Assembly: GCA_028278345.1 (NCBI GenBank)
Contig: JANQEL010000140.1
Location: 1-33,553, forward strand
Direction: 5' to 3'
DNA length: 33,553 bases
Origin: Myxococcota bacterium
GTDB taxonomy: Bacteria; Myxococcota_A; UBA9160; UBA4427
Shown: positions 16,562-24,234 of the stretch, one piece after another
Position numbering within the stretch: position 1 is the first letter of the stretch
Layout: each line of letters starts with the position of its first letter
Position numbers and translations under genes: made by a program
The notes under the pieces: generated by a model
What the model was told of the DNA's origin: nothing
The model's database searches: none
Seen by the model: the letters and a program-made list of their open reading frames with translations, nothing else

Positions 16562-16846
16562 CTACTTCTTCTTGAACATGGCAAGCATGCGGTTGGTCAC
16601 CAGGAAGCCTCCCACCACGTTGATGGTGGCCATCACGATCGCGATGAAACCGAGCACGGTTGCCGTCGTGCCGTTGTCGCTACCGGCGGCGAGGAGCGCG
16701 CCGACGATGGTGATGCCGGAGATCGCATTCGAACCGCTCATCAGCGGCGTGTGCAGCAGCGGCGGAACCTTGGTGATGACCTCGACCCCGACGAACAGGG
16801 CGAGAACCAGAATCGTGAGCGCAGCGATTGCGGGCGCTTCGAGCAT
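16562..16846 (-). CDS. pntA2: NAD(P) transhydrogenase subunit alpha part 2
   Basis: A 94-residue membrane subunit equivalent to the C-terminal membrane part (start of domain II) of the long E. coli PntA. Three hydrophobic helices are visible, with the conserved KVPPLLHTPLMSGSNAISG loop in the first half and a Lys-rich C-terminus. Split alpha subunits of this kind are known from Rhodospirillum rubrum and many other bacteria. AAGGAG lies 8 nt before the ATG at 16846. It is separated from pntA1 by 78 nt and from pntB by 11 nt, all in one direction. Confidence 0.96.
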   Translation of the reverse strand: MLEAPAIAALTILVLALFVGVEVITKVPPLLHTPLMSGSNAISGITIVGALLAAGSDNGTTATVLGFIAIVMATINVVGGFLVTNRMLAMFKKK

Positions 16847-16924
16847 GAGGCGTCTCCTTGCCTTTCACTTGGCCAATGACATGGCCTTCGCTTGGAATCA
16901 GTACGGGCGCGACGTCTTGCGGGT

Positions 16925-18055
16925 CTAGTTGAGCCGCGACTTGATCATGTCGTGGATGACGGCGCCCTGGTGGGTGACCAGCGTGCCGCTCGTGATCTCG
17001 TCTTCGAGGTCGAGCACGAGCTTGCCCTCGTCGATCAGGTGCTCGAGGAACGTCGTGCAGTTCTTCGAGAACATCTGGCTCGCGTGGGCGGGCACCAGCG
17101 CCGGCAGGTTCGTGTTGCCGATGATCGTGACGCCGTTCACGACGACGTCCTTGTCGGCCTCGGTGAGTTCGCAGTTGCCGCCCTTCTCGGCGGCGAGGTC
17201 GACGATCACCGAACCCGGGCGCATTGCGCGCACGGCGTCGGCGGTGATCAGCAGCGGGGCCTCACGTCCGGGCACGAGCGCCGTCGTGATGACCACATCG
17301 GCCTGGGCAACGTGCTTCGCGAGTTCTTCGCGCTGCTTCTGGTAGAACTCCTCGGTCTCGGCCTTCGCGTAGCCACCCGAGTCTTCGGAGTCACCCGTCT
17401 CGAGATCCAGCTCGACGAACTTGGCGCCGACACTCTGCACCTGCTCGCGCACCGCGGCGCGCGTGTCGTAGGCCGAGGTGATGGCGCCGAGGCGCTTGGC
17501 GGAGCCGAGGGCCTGGAGGCCCGCGACGCCGGCGCCGATGATGAAGGCCTTGCCGGGGCGAAGGGTACCCGCCGCCGTCACCATCATCGGGAACACGCGG
17601 GGCAGCTCCATCGCGGCCATCAGCACTGCGCGGTAGCCCGCGATCGTGCTCTGGGAAGAGAGGACGTCCATCGACTGGGCGCGCGTGATGCGCGGCATCA
17701 GCTCGAGGGAGAAGGCGTTGACGTTGCGGCCGGCCAGCTTCTGGGCCAGCTCGGGAAGATCGAGGGGCTTCAGCAGGCTGATCAGCGCCGAGCCCTCGCG
17801 CAGGGCCGCGACTTCGTCGTCGCTCGGGGGCTGCACCTTCAACACGAGATCCGAGTCGTTGTAGACCTCGCTGGCGCCGGCCGCGATCTTGGCCTCCTCG
17901 TCTACATACTCGGCGTCGAGGAAGCCCGCGGCTTCGCCCGCGCCGGCCTCGATCAGGACGTCGACGCCGAGCTTCTTCAGCGCCTTCACGCCCTCGGGAA
18001 TCAACGCCACACGGCGCTCGCCCTCGGCAGTTTCCTTGGGGACTCCAATGATCAC
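16925..18055 (-). CDS. pntA1: NAD(P) transhydrogenase subunit alpha part 1
   Basis: A 376-residue peripheral NAD(H)-binding subunit (domain I), related to alanine dehydrogenase. The N-terminus IIGVPKETAEGERRVALIPEGV is the signature of this family. The Rossmann fold appears as the GAGVAGLQALGSAKRLGA segment, followed by DTRAAVREQVQSVGAKFVELD and by IVDLAAEKGGNCELTEAD, the mobile-loop region. I chose GTG at 18055 because GGAG lies 8 nt upstream and the protein then starts at the first beta strand; the frame extends further but has no family-like sequence. It opens the pnt operon and is divergent from the MaoC hydratase gene. Confidence 0.96.
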   Translation of the reverse strand: MIIGVPKETAEGERRVALIPEGVKALKKLGVDVLIEAGAGEAAGFLDAEYVDEEAKIAAGASEVYNDSDLVLKVQPPSDDEVAALREGSALISLLKPLDLPELAQKLAGRNVNAFSLELMPRITRAQSMDVLSSQSTIAGYRAVLMAAMELPRVFPMMVTAAGTLRPGKAFIIGAGVAGLQALGSAKRLGAITSAYDTRAAVREQVQSVGAKFVELDLETGDSEDSGGYAKAETEEFYQKQREELAKHVAQADVVITTALVPGREAPLLITADAVRAMRPGSVIVDLAAEKGGNCELTEADKDVVVNGVTIIGNTNLPALVPAHASQMFSKNCTTFLEHLIDEGKLVLDLEDEITSGTLVTHQGAVIHDMIKSRLN

Positions 18056-18388
18056 GATGCGTACTCCAACTCTCTGTGCGCGCAGGGCGCCTTCCGTTGT
18101 CTCGTCAGTCGGTTCGTGGGGTTCGCGCCGGCGCACCGGGGGTGGGTAGACGCGAGGGGGGCTCCGATTGCTCGATGCAGGCCCGGGACGGGTGGAGCCG
18201 ACCGGCAAATCCGGGCGTACTGCCCGATTCGGCGGTCCCATTGTTTAGGGGATTTCCGGTCGATTGGTAGGGCGGACCGCGGGTCGGTTTTTCGGGGATG
18301 GGCAGGAGGGCCCGAAAAGCCACGTTTCCACGCGGGCTTGCTAATGTCCCGCCCCGATTTGAGCAGCTTTCAAGGAGCGGCAGGAAAC
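18056..18388. other. 333-nt divergent intergenic region, pnt/MaoC
   Basis: No coding region is supportable here. It holds the GGAG of pntA1 (18064-18067) and the AAGGAG of the MaoC gene (18372-18377). The clearest structure is an inverted repeat at 18208-18229, CGGGC-GTACT-GCCCG, with the palindrome extended by AAT/ATT if one base is bulged; this is a candidate operator between the two promoters. A TGCTAATGT near 18342 is a weak extended -10 for the MaoC gene. Confidence 0.5.
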
Positions 18389-19510
18389 ATGAGCGAGAAG
18401 CTTCGCGTCATCGAAAAGAAGACCGGCAACTTCCTGGAGGACTTCGGTCCGGGTCAGGTGTTGCGCCACCGCGGCGGCAAGACGATCACCGACGGTCTGT
18501 TCTCCACCTTCAACGACTTCTCGTTCTGCACGCATCCGATCACGAAGAATCGCCGCTATGCCCAGGCCCACGGCTATCGCGACCTCGCGTGCCCGCCCGG
18601 CCTGGTGATGCTCGTCGCCTTCAGCCAGACGGTGGGTGACGTCTCGGAGAACGCGCGCGCGAACCTCGAGTACATCAACATGCGCTTCGGTGCGCCGGTC
18701 TACATCGGTGACACGATCGAAGTCGAAACCAAGATCCTCGGCGTGCGTCCTTCGTCGAGCCGCCCGAACCTCGGCATCGTCCACGTGCAGTCGACCGCGC
18801 GCAAGAACATCGGCAGCGCAGACGAAGCGATCGTCCTCACCTTCGAGCGCAAGGTGCAGGTGTTCAAGGGCGACGACGACGCCACGGTCGAGGGCTTCGA
18901 AGTCGAAGCCGACGACATCGCGTGCGACCTGTGGCTGCCGCCGTACGTGGGCGGCCGCCAGAAGTACGCCGAGCTCGCCCACCTCGGTGGCGACGATGGC
19001 TACTACGAAGACTTCGAGCCCGGCACCCTGCTTGCGCACTCGCGCGGTCGTACGGTGACGAGCGAGCACATCGCCCTCACCGGCATCCTCGACAACACCT
19101 CCCAGGTGCATTGCAACCAGCACATGATCGACCTCGAGCCCGAGCGCTACCTAGGCGGCCAGCTGGTGGTGTACGGCGGAATCCCCTTCGTGCTCTGCCT
19201 CGGCATCTCGGGGCCGGACATCGGCGATCAGAGCTTCGGCGACCTCATCTACAAGACCGGGCGCCACACGGCTCCCCTCGCCGCGGGAGAAACCGTCTTC
19301 GCCTCGACCGAGATTCTCGAAAAGCACGATCATCCCACGCGAGAAGATCTCGGCATCGTCGAGACCCGCCTGTACGGACACAAGTTCGACAAGGAAGAAG
19401 GGGCTTCGAACGACGACGCACCCGCGGGCTACAAGCGCACGAAGATCTTCGAGCTCGACCGCGACGTCATCGTGAAGAAGCGCTCGCACTACACGATCGG
19501 CGACAAGTAG
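18389..19510 (+). CDS. double-hotdog MaoC hydratase, probable mesaconyl-CoA hydratase
   Basis: A 373-residue enoyl-CoA hydratase-type protein with two hotdog domains (about 10-170 and 205-365). Each begins with the MaoC pattern of an EDF(G/E)PG segment: GNFLEDFGPGQVLRHRGGK at 13-31 and YYEDFEPGTLLAHSRGR in the second half. The length and the two-domain layout match mesaconyl-CoA hydratase (beta-methylmalyl-CoA dehydratase) of the ethylmalonyl-CoA pathway and the 3-hydroxypropionate cycle, acting just before the lyase encoded at 23185. The ATG at 18389 has AAGGAG 11 nt upstream. Other MaoC roles (beta-oxidation, polyketide) are possible but usually involve single-domain or differently fused proteins. 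The gene stands alone and is divergent from pntA1. Confidence 0.78.
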   Translation: MSEKLRVIEKKTGNFLEDFGPGQVLRHRGGKTITDGLFSTFNDFSFCTHPITKNRRYAQAHGYRDLACPPGLVMLVAFSQTVGDVSENARANLEYINMRFGAPVYIGDTIEVETKILGVRPSSSRPNLGIVHVQSTARKNIGSADEAIVLTFERKVQVFKGDDDATVEGFEVEADDIACDLWLPPYVGGRQKYAELAHLGGDDGYYEDFEPGTLLAHSRGRTVTSEHIALTGILDNTSQVHCNQHMIDLEPERYLGGQLVVYGGIPFVLCLGISGPDIGDQSFGDLIYKTGRHTAPLAAGETVFASTEILEKHDHPTREDLGIVETRLYGHKFDKEEGASNDDAPAGYKRTKIFELDRDVIVKKRSHYTIGDK

Positions 19511-19589
19511 CGAGCAGGCGGGACGGTTCTCGCGGCCCAAGTCGAGGTCTCGATCAAGCCACGCGTGCACTGCGTCGAATGGTGACGCG

Positions 19590-20324
19590 ATGGACGTCGA
19601 ACTCCTATTCACGTGCGCCCTGGTCTTCGCGCTCGCCGTGGTGCAGTCGCTCTTCGGGGTCGGGCTGCTGGTGTTCGGGACCCCGTGCCTGCTGCTCGCG
19701 GGGATGCCCTTCGTCGATGCGTTGTACTGGTTGCTGCCCGCGTCGTTCGCGATCAGCGTCGTGCAGATCCGGCACGGTCGGGGGGAACTCGATTCGTTCA
19801 AGAACGAGTTCATCTGGTTTGCCCTGCCGCCGGCCGCCCTGGCCCTGGGTGGAGTGCTGTGGTTGGGGGCGGATTACGACGTGCGGATTCCGATCGGCGC
19901 GTTGCTCCTGCTGACGGCAGCGGTTCGCGTCTTTCCAGCGCGGGCGGCAGAGCTCGGTGCGGTGCTCGGCCAATACCGCCGCACGGTTCTCGTGGTCACC
20001 GGTGCGATTCACGGGCTCACGAACATGGGCGGTGCGCTGCTGACGATCCTGATTCCGAACCTCTTCGCGAGCAAGGAAGCGATCCGCGCGAACGTGGCCT
20101 TCGCGTACCTGGTGTTCGTCGGCACCCAGATCGTCGTGCTCGCGAGCGTCGGCTTCGCGGGTCTGTCGAGCGAGCATCTGCTCTCGCCGGCGATCGCCCT
20201 GCTGGCCTACTGGAGCGTAGGACAGCGCGTCTTCGCACGGGCGACCGCGGCGGCCTACGGCTGGGCGCTGACGGCGCTCACCACGGCGTTCGGACTGACC
20301 CTGGTGGGTAGCGCGCTGCACTGA
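19590..20324 (+). CDS. TSUP (TauE/SafE) family membrane permease
   Basis: A 244-residue integral membrane protein with about seven or eight hydrophobic helices. The first carries QSLFGVGLLVFGTPCLLL, the characteristic start of TauE/SafE (TSUP) permeases, and the second half repeats the pattern with GAIHGLTNMGGALLTILIPNLF, the paired Gly-rich motif of the family. Known relatives export sulfite, sulfoacetate or related anions; the substrate here is unknown. No Shine-Dalgarno sequence is clear before the ATG at 19590, which is 79 nt after the hydratase gene. It converges on the phospholipase D gene with 22 nt between them, which includes the palindrome GGCGATCGCC. Confidence 0.85.
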   Translation: MDVELLFTCALVFALAVVQSLFGVGLLVFGTPCLLLAGMPFVDALYWLLPASFAISVVQIRHGRGELDSFKNEFIWFALPPAALALGGVLWLGADYDVRIPIGALLLLTAAVRVFPARAAELGAVLGQYRRTVLVVTGAIHGLTNMGGALLTILIPNLFASKEAIRANVAFAYLVFVGTQIVVLASVGFAGLSSEHLLSPAIALLAYWSVGQRVFARATAAAYGWALTALTTAFGLTLVGSALH

Positions 20325-20346
20325 ACGATCGGCGATCGCCCCGCGC

Positions 20347-21741
20347 TCACTCCTCGTCGGCCGGCTCACCCAGCCCGTACAAGCTCGCGTCGACCTGGTA
20401 GGCGAGGCCTTCCATCGGGGCCATGGCGAGGCGGCGCCAGGCGTTGTCGCGGGCGCGGACGTGAAACTCGGCGAACGCCTCGCGATCCGTCGCGCCGCGG
20501 GTGTCGATGCCGAGATGCTCTTCGAAGAGCTCGCAGCGGAGTTCCTTCACCGTCGGCGGATGCCAGATCGAGGCGTTGAGTTCGGTGTCGATCTGATACG
20601 AGCGATCGACCGTGTTGGTGGAACCGATCGTGGCCCACGCGTCGTCGACGAGCATCACCTTCGCGTGGACGTAGATCTCGTGGATGTTCGCTTCGGCATC
20701 GGCGCTCGCGATCGCCGAAAGGCTGAAGGACGGATAGGCGTCCAGGCTCGCCACGAGATCGAAGAAGGGAGTGAGCGCCGGGTTCTGCCGCGAGGCGTGA
20801 TAGGTCGGATGACAGCGCCCCGGCACCAGGAAGATCACTTCGACCCCGCGTTCGAGGGCCAGCTTCAGGTGTCCCACGATCTTCGGCGAGCCGATGGCCT
20901 GATCTTCGATGTAGATCGTCGAGCGGGCGGCATCGATGGCGTCGATATACTGGGTGTAGATGCTGAACTCACCCTGCCCGATCGCGAAGGGCTTGCCGCC
21001 CGGCGTGGGTGTCCCGTCGAGATAGCGGTCGGCCTGGACGGTGCGCGTCACCTGCACGGGCACGTCTCCGGTCGCGCGCGACAGCCGAGTCGGGAACTCG
21101 AGCGCGCCCGTCTCACGTTCGGGGGGCCAGCTCCCGTCTTCGCGATCCCGTTCACTCGCCTCGTTCCAGCGTTGGACGAAGTTGTGGTGAACGTCGGTGG
21201 CCGCGGGCCCCGTCAACTCGAGATAGACATCGTGGGTATTGCCTTCGGGGCGAGGTGCGTGCCCCTGCGGAGCCACCGACTCGGCCTCGATGTTGATCCC
21301 CCCTACGAAGGCGATCTCGCTCTCGAGCCCCGCGTCGACGAGCCAACTCTTCTGGTGATGACAGCCCTCGTCGGGCAGGACATCCCAGCGCGCGTCGAAG
21401 CGGCTCCCGCGCTCGGCCAACCATTCGCGTTGATCCGCGGTTCCGGGGAAGTGATGGCGCTTCGAAACCCCGGGCGTGCGCCAGAAGATCACGCGCACGT
21501 CGAGCCCGCGCTCGACCGCGGCGTCGAGCACGTCGAAGATCGTGCCGCGGCCGTCGGGCATCCGCGCATCGCCCTTGAGGAACGCGACGGTTCCCTAGAC
21601 GCGTTCCTCGGCCGCTTCGATCGCTTCGCAGATTCGGCGGAACGCGACCTCACCATCGACCAGGGGTCGCACCGCACAGCCAGTTCGAACGGGATAGCTC
21701 CCGTCCGACACAGACGGGATGTGGTCTGCGGGTAGTCGCAA
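20347..21741 (-). pseudogene. phospholipase D-like gene interrupted by a TAG codon
   Basis: The frame from TTG at 21741 reads (M)RLPADHIPS..., continues for 48 codons, meets TAG at 21597-21595 (codon 49), and carries on in the same frame to 20347. The peptides on both sides are family-like (EAAEERV, then GTVAFLKG), and relatives have Trp at that spot, so a TGG-to-TAG change is the simplest cause. Both HKD catalytic motifs are intact: His129, Lys131, Asp136 (HHQKSWLVD) and His359, Lys361, Asp366 (VHAKVMLVD). A GAGGAG lies 6 nt before the TTG, supporting this start. A shorter 404-residue product from ATG at 21561 is conceivable by reinitiation but lacks a good ribosome-binding site. The product would hydrolyse or transfer phosphatidyl groups. 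TAG ends other genes in this window, so recoding is unlikely. Confidence 0.8.
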
Positions 21742-21745
21742 GGAA

Positions 21746-21774
21746 CTCTCCTCGGGATGAGGAGAGCTATATCA
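21746..21774 (-). promoter_or_regulatory. extended -10 and inverted repeat at the phospholipase D gene start
   Basis: On the minus strand TG-A-TATAGC (21774 to 21766) is an extended -10. Next to it is a perfect 8-bp inverted repeat, CTCTCCTC (21746-21753) and GAGGAGAG (21759-21766), with a 5-nt loop. The repeat contains the GAGGAG ribosome-binding sequence. If transcription starts upstream, the mRNA hairpin would hide that site; if it starts at the -10 shown here, the repeat can only act as a DNA operator. Confidence 0.5.
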
Positions 21775-21801
21775 CAGACGCTCGGTGGCCGACGCGGAGC
21801 T

Positions 21802-22632
21802 TCAGGCCGTCGCGAGGACGAGCGAGGCGTAGCCCTCGCCCACGGCGAGTTCGAACGCGATGCCGTCGATGAGCGCGGCCTGGCGCTGCGGCGGGTCGAG
21901 TTCGACGACCTGGCCTTCGCGCTCGAGGATGGCGACGACGTTGCCGCAGAGCACGTTCAAGAACTCGCCAAGACCATCGAAGGTGAGGTCGGCATCGAGC
22001 TTCGACTGGTCGATCCCCGCGGTCGCCGCGGCGAGCTTGCGCGCGAAGTTCTCGTCGGCCACCAGGGTCACCTGCAGGCCGGTGTCACCGTTCATCCGCA
22101 CACCCACGTTGTAGTGGAACGAAGCGAGCTTGCTGAGCGGCAGACCGAAGCCCGTCTTCACCCGCACCCGGGCGATGCGCATGCAGAACTTGGGCAGCAG
22201 GTCGAGGACGTGGTGTGCCAGCTCGTTGTCGCTGAACTCGTCGGGCAGGGTTCGCGCTTCCGTCTCGTAGGGCGCCTGATCGGCCTTGAAGCGGTCGAGC
22301 AACGCGGGCAGGCGCTCGGCTTCGAGATGGCCGAGTTCGACGAGCACGTCGCCGATCTGTACGCGGTTCTTCTGCTGGATCGAGAGGACCTCGTCGACCT
22401 GCACCGGGGTGAGTGCGCCCATCTCGCGAGCCACTTCACCGAAGGGACGATCCCCCTCGCGCTGGGCGAGGTTGATGCGGTCGGCCTGTGCGGGATCGAG
22501 GAAGCCGGCCTCGACCGCGATCTCGCCGAGGGGTCTGTTGCGGGCATCCATGCGTTCGAGGGCTTCGCGAAGCCCACCGGCATCGATCTCGCCCTGCTCG
22601 ATCAGGAACTGGCCGAAGAACTTGACGCCCAT
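21802..22632 (-). CDS. CheX-type phosphatase with N-terminal 29-residue repeats
   Basis: A 276-residue protein. The C-terminal half (about 135-270) is a CheX/CheC-type domain, which removes phosphate from CheY-like receivers; the catalytic pair is Glu223 and Asn226 in GEFLNVLCGN. The N-terminal half has four tandem units starting at Gly7, Gly36, Gly65 and Gly94, exactly 29 residues apart, each following G-(Q/E/D)-(F/I/V)-(L/A)-x-E-x-G-x-(I/L). The spacing and pattern resemble MshEN/GspE N-terminal repeats (24-residue motif plus 5-residue spacer), some of which bind cyclic di-GMP; the arginine of that motif is not fully conserved here. It starts 3 nt after the receiver gene, its probable substrate. 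No chemotaxis kinase is nearby. Confidence 0.8.
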   Translation of the reverse strand: MGVKFFGQFLIEQGEIDAGGLREALERMDARNRPLGEIAVEAGFLDPAQADRINLAQREGDRPFGEVAREMGALTPVQVDEVLSIQQKNRVQIGDVLVELGHLEAERLPALLDRFKADQAPYETEARTLPDEFSDNELAHHVLDLLPKFCMRIARVRVKTGFGLPLSKLASFHYNVGVRMNGDTGLQVTLVADENFARKLAAATAGIDQSKLDADLTFDGLGEFLNVLCGNVVAILEREGQVVELDPPQRQAALIDGIAFELAVGEGYASLVLATA

Positions 22633-22635
22633 CGT

Positions 22636-23058
22636 CTAGCCCTCCTCCGCTTCGCGATCGCGTCGTTCGCGCTCGCTCTCGAAGAGCGCTTCGAGGATCG
22701 ACGCCTCGAAGGGCTTGCTGATCACCTGGATGGCGCCGAGGCGAAAGGCCTCTTCGGCCTTCGAAGCCGCGCCGGCCAGGGACGACAGCATCGCCACGCG
22801 GGTGTCCGAGAAGTTGGCGTTGATGATGCGCAGGGCGGCGAGGCCGTCCATGCCGGGCATCACGATGTCCATGATGGCGAGGTCGGGGTGTGCTTCGCGA
22901 ATCACGCGGATCGCACTCGTCCCATCGCAGGCGGTCCCCACTACTTCGACGCCGTCGAGTGACGCGATCAGCTCTTCGAGCTGCGTGAGCACCACCTTGC
23001 TGTCGTCGATCAGGACGACCGAAAGGGGCTTGCTCTCGGCGTTGGGTGCATCCGACAT
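22636..23058 (-). CDS. CheY-like single-domain response regulator
   Basis: A 140-residue stand-alone receiver. The acidic pocket is Asp18-Asp19 (LIDDS), the phosphorylated residue Asp64 (IMDIVMPGMDG), the switch Ser92 (MLSSLAG) and the conserved Lys115 (ISKPFE). No output domain follows; only a short acidic/basic tail does. I chose the ATG at 23058 because GGAG lies 6 nt before it. It is 3 nt upstream of the CheX-type phosphatase gene, so the two form a phosphorylation/dephosphorylation pair. The partner kinase is not adjacent; the orphan kinase at 12689-14497 is one possibility. The leader folds into a hairpin that contains the ribosome-binding site. Confidence 0.92.
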   Translation of the reverse strand: MSDAPNAESKPLSVVLIDDSKVVLTQLEELIASLDGVEVVGTACDGTSAIRVIREAHPDLAIMDIVMPGMDGLAALRIINANFSDTRVAMLSSLAGAASKAEEAFRLGAIQVISKPFEASILEALFESERERRDREAEEG

Positions 23059-23062
23059 GCAG

Positions 23063-23086
23063 GTCTCCACAGAACCTGTAGGAGAC
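23063..23086 (-). promoter_or_regulatory. leader hairpin covering the receiver gene's ribosome-binding site
   Basis: On minus-strand RNA, GUCUCC (23086 to 23081), one bulged U, ACAG, loop GUU, CUGU and GGAGAC (23068 to 23063) form a 10-bp stem. The Shine-Dalgarno GGAG is in the 3' arm, 6 nt before the ATG, so the hairpin would block ribosome binding until opened. A further palindrome, CGACCG-C-CGGTCG, lies at 23089-23101. Confidence 0.5.
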
Positions 23087-23129
23087 ATCGACCGCCGGTC
23101 GGGCGGGATTGAGAACGAATGCCGCGCGC

Positions 23130-23158
23130 TTGCCCGTCGTGGAGCCACGCAATAGAGT
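23130..23158 (+). promoter_or_regulatory. promoter of the lyase gene with an internal palindrome
   Basis: TTGCCC (23130-23135) and TAGAGT (23153-23158) are separated by exactly 17 nt and precede the lyase ATG (23185) by an interval leaving about 20 nt of leader with AGGAG at 23172-23176. The spacer contains CGTGG-AG-CCACG (23138-23149), a possible operator between -35 and -10. Confidence 0.5.
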
Positions 23159-23184
23159 ACGCGCCCCGATCAGGAGAACACCCC

Positions 23185-24234
23185 ATGAGAAGTGCCAAGG
23201 ATTTCTTCCAGCCCCTCGCCCTCGGCGCTCCCGCGCCGCAGCGCGAGATCCCCCTGCGTCCGTCGCGCATGATCCACTTCTTCGACCCGAGCAATCCGAA
23301 GATGGTCGACAAGGTTCCGCAGATCGCGACGAAGTGTGACGTGCTGCTGGGCAATCTCGAAGACGCGATCGAATTCGACAAGAAGGAGGCCGCGCGCGAG
23401 GGCCTCGTCAACATCGCGAACAATACCGACTTCGGCGCGTGCCAGCTGTGGACGCGCATCAACAGCCTCGACTCGCCCTGGATGCTCGACGACATCACGC
23501 GCATCGTCCTCGAAGCGGGTGAGAAGTTCGACGTCATCATGGTCCCCAAGGTCGAGGGTGCCTGGGACATCCACTACATGGATCGCCTGCTTGCGCAGCT
23601 CGAGGCCAAGGCGGGGCTTTCGAAGCCGCTGCAGATCCACGCGATCCTCGAGACGGCGCTCGGCGTCGCGAACGTCGAAGAGATCTGCTCGGCCTCGCCG
23701 CGCATGCAGGGTCTTTCGCTCGGCCCAGCCGACCTCGCAGCGAGTCGCCGCATGAAGACGACGCGCGTGGGCGGTGGCCACCCAGGCTACGTCGTGCGCA
23801 CCGACCCCGTCGAAGGCGAACCCGACTCGGCGCGCATCTCGGCCCAGCAGGATCTCTGGCACTACACCATGGCGCGCATGGTCGACGCCTGTGCGGCCAA
23901 CGGCATCTACGCCTACTACGGCCCCTTCGGCGACATCAAGGACGAACTCGCCTGCGAGGACCAGTTCCGCAACGCCTTCCTGATGGGCTGCGTGGGCGCC
24001 TGGAGCCTCCACCCGGCACAGATCGCCATCGCGAAGAAGGTCTTCTCGCCCCCCGCAGAAGAAGTGCTGTGGGCAAAGAAGGTGCTCGACGCCATGGGCG
24101 ACGGTTCCGGCACCGCGATGATCGACGGCAAGATGCAGGACGACGCCACGGTCAAGCAGTGCAAGGTGATGATCGATCTGGCGACGCTGCTGGCGGAGAG
24201 CGATCCGGAGCTGAAGGCGGCCTACGAGTTCTAG
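23185..24234 (+). CDS. malyl-CoA/beta-methylmalyl-CoA lyase (CitE family)
   Basis: A 349-residue TIM-barrel lyase of the HpcH/HpaI-CitE family that splits beta-methylmalyl-CoA into propionyl-CoA and glyoxylate, and malyl-CoA into acetyl-CoA and glyoxylate. Visible are [12 protein letters not shown] (substrate/Mg region), [23 protein letters not shown] (the metal-binding Glu) and the segment [25 protein letters not shown], which is characteristic of Mcl1-type lyases. The length is right for Mcl1 rather than for shorter CitE proteins. The ATG at 23185 has AGGAG 8 nt upstream. The gene overlaps the convergent hydrolase gene by the four bases CTAG. It pairs functionally with the MaoC hydratase 4 kb away. 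Confidence 0.9.
   Translation: MRSAKDFFQPLALGAPAPQREIPLRPSRMIHFFDPSNPKMVDKVPQIATKCDVLLGNLEDAIEFDKKEAAREGLVNIANNTDFGACQLWTRINSLDSPWMLDDITRIVLEAGEKFDVIMVPKVEGAWDIHYMDRLLAQLEAKAGLSKPLQIHAILETALGVANVEEICSASPRMQGLSLGPADLAASRRMKTTRVGGGHPGYVVRTDPVEGEPDSARISAQQDLWHYTMARMVDACAANGIYAYYGPFGDIKDELACEDQFRNAFLMGCVGAWSLHPAQIAIAKKVFSPPAEEVLWAKKVLDAMGDGSGTAMIDGKMQDDATVKQCKVMIDLATLLAESDPELKAAYEF

Noticed and set aside
18271..18292. GC hairpin followed by TTTTT as an intrinsic terminator
   Set aside because: The stem is only 4 bp and no gene on the plus strand ends upstream of it.
16892..19510. One plus-strand frame running through pntA1 and into the MaoC hydratase
   Set aside because: Only the part from 18389 has family sequence and a ribosome-binding site; the upstream part is antisense to pntA1.
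20331..20340. GGCGATCGCC as a repeated genomic tag (HIP1-like)
   Set aside because: A single clear copy between convergent genes; GATCG-type words are common in this GC-rich sequence.
21595..21597. TAG decoded as an amino acid (recoded UAG)
   Set aside because: TAG ends several intact genes here (lyase, pntA1, MATE, the 183-aa lipoprotein), so it is a normal stop codon in this organism.
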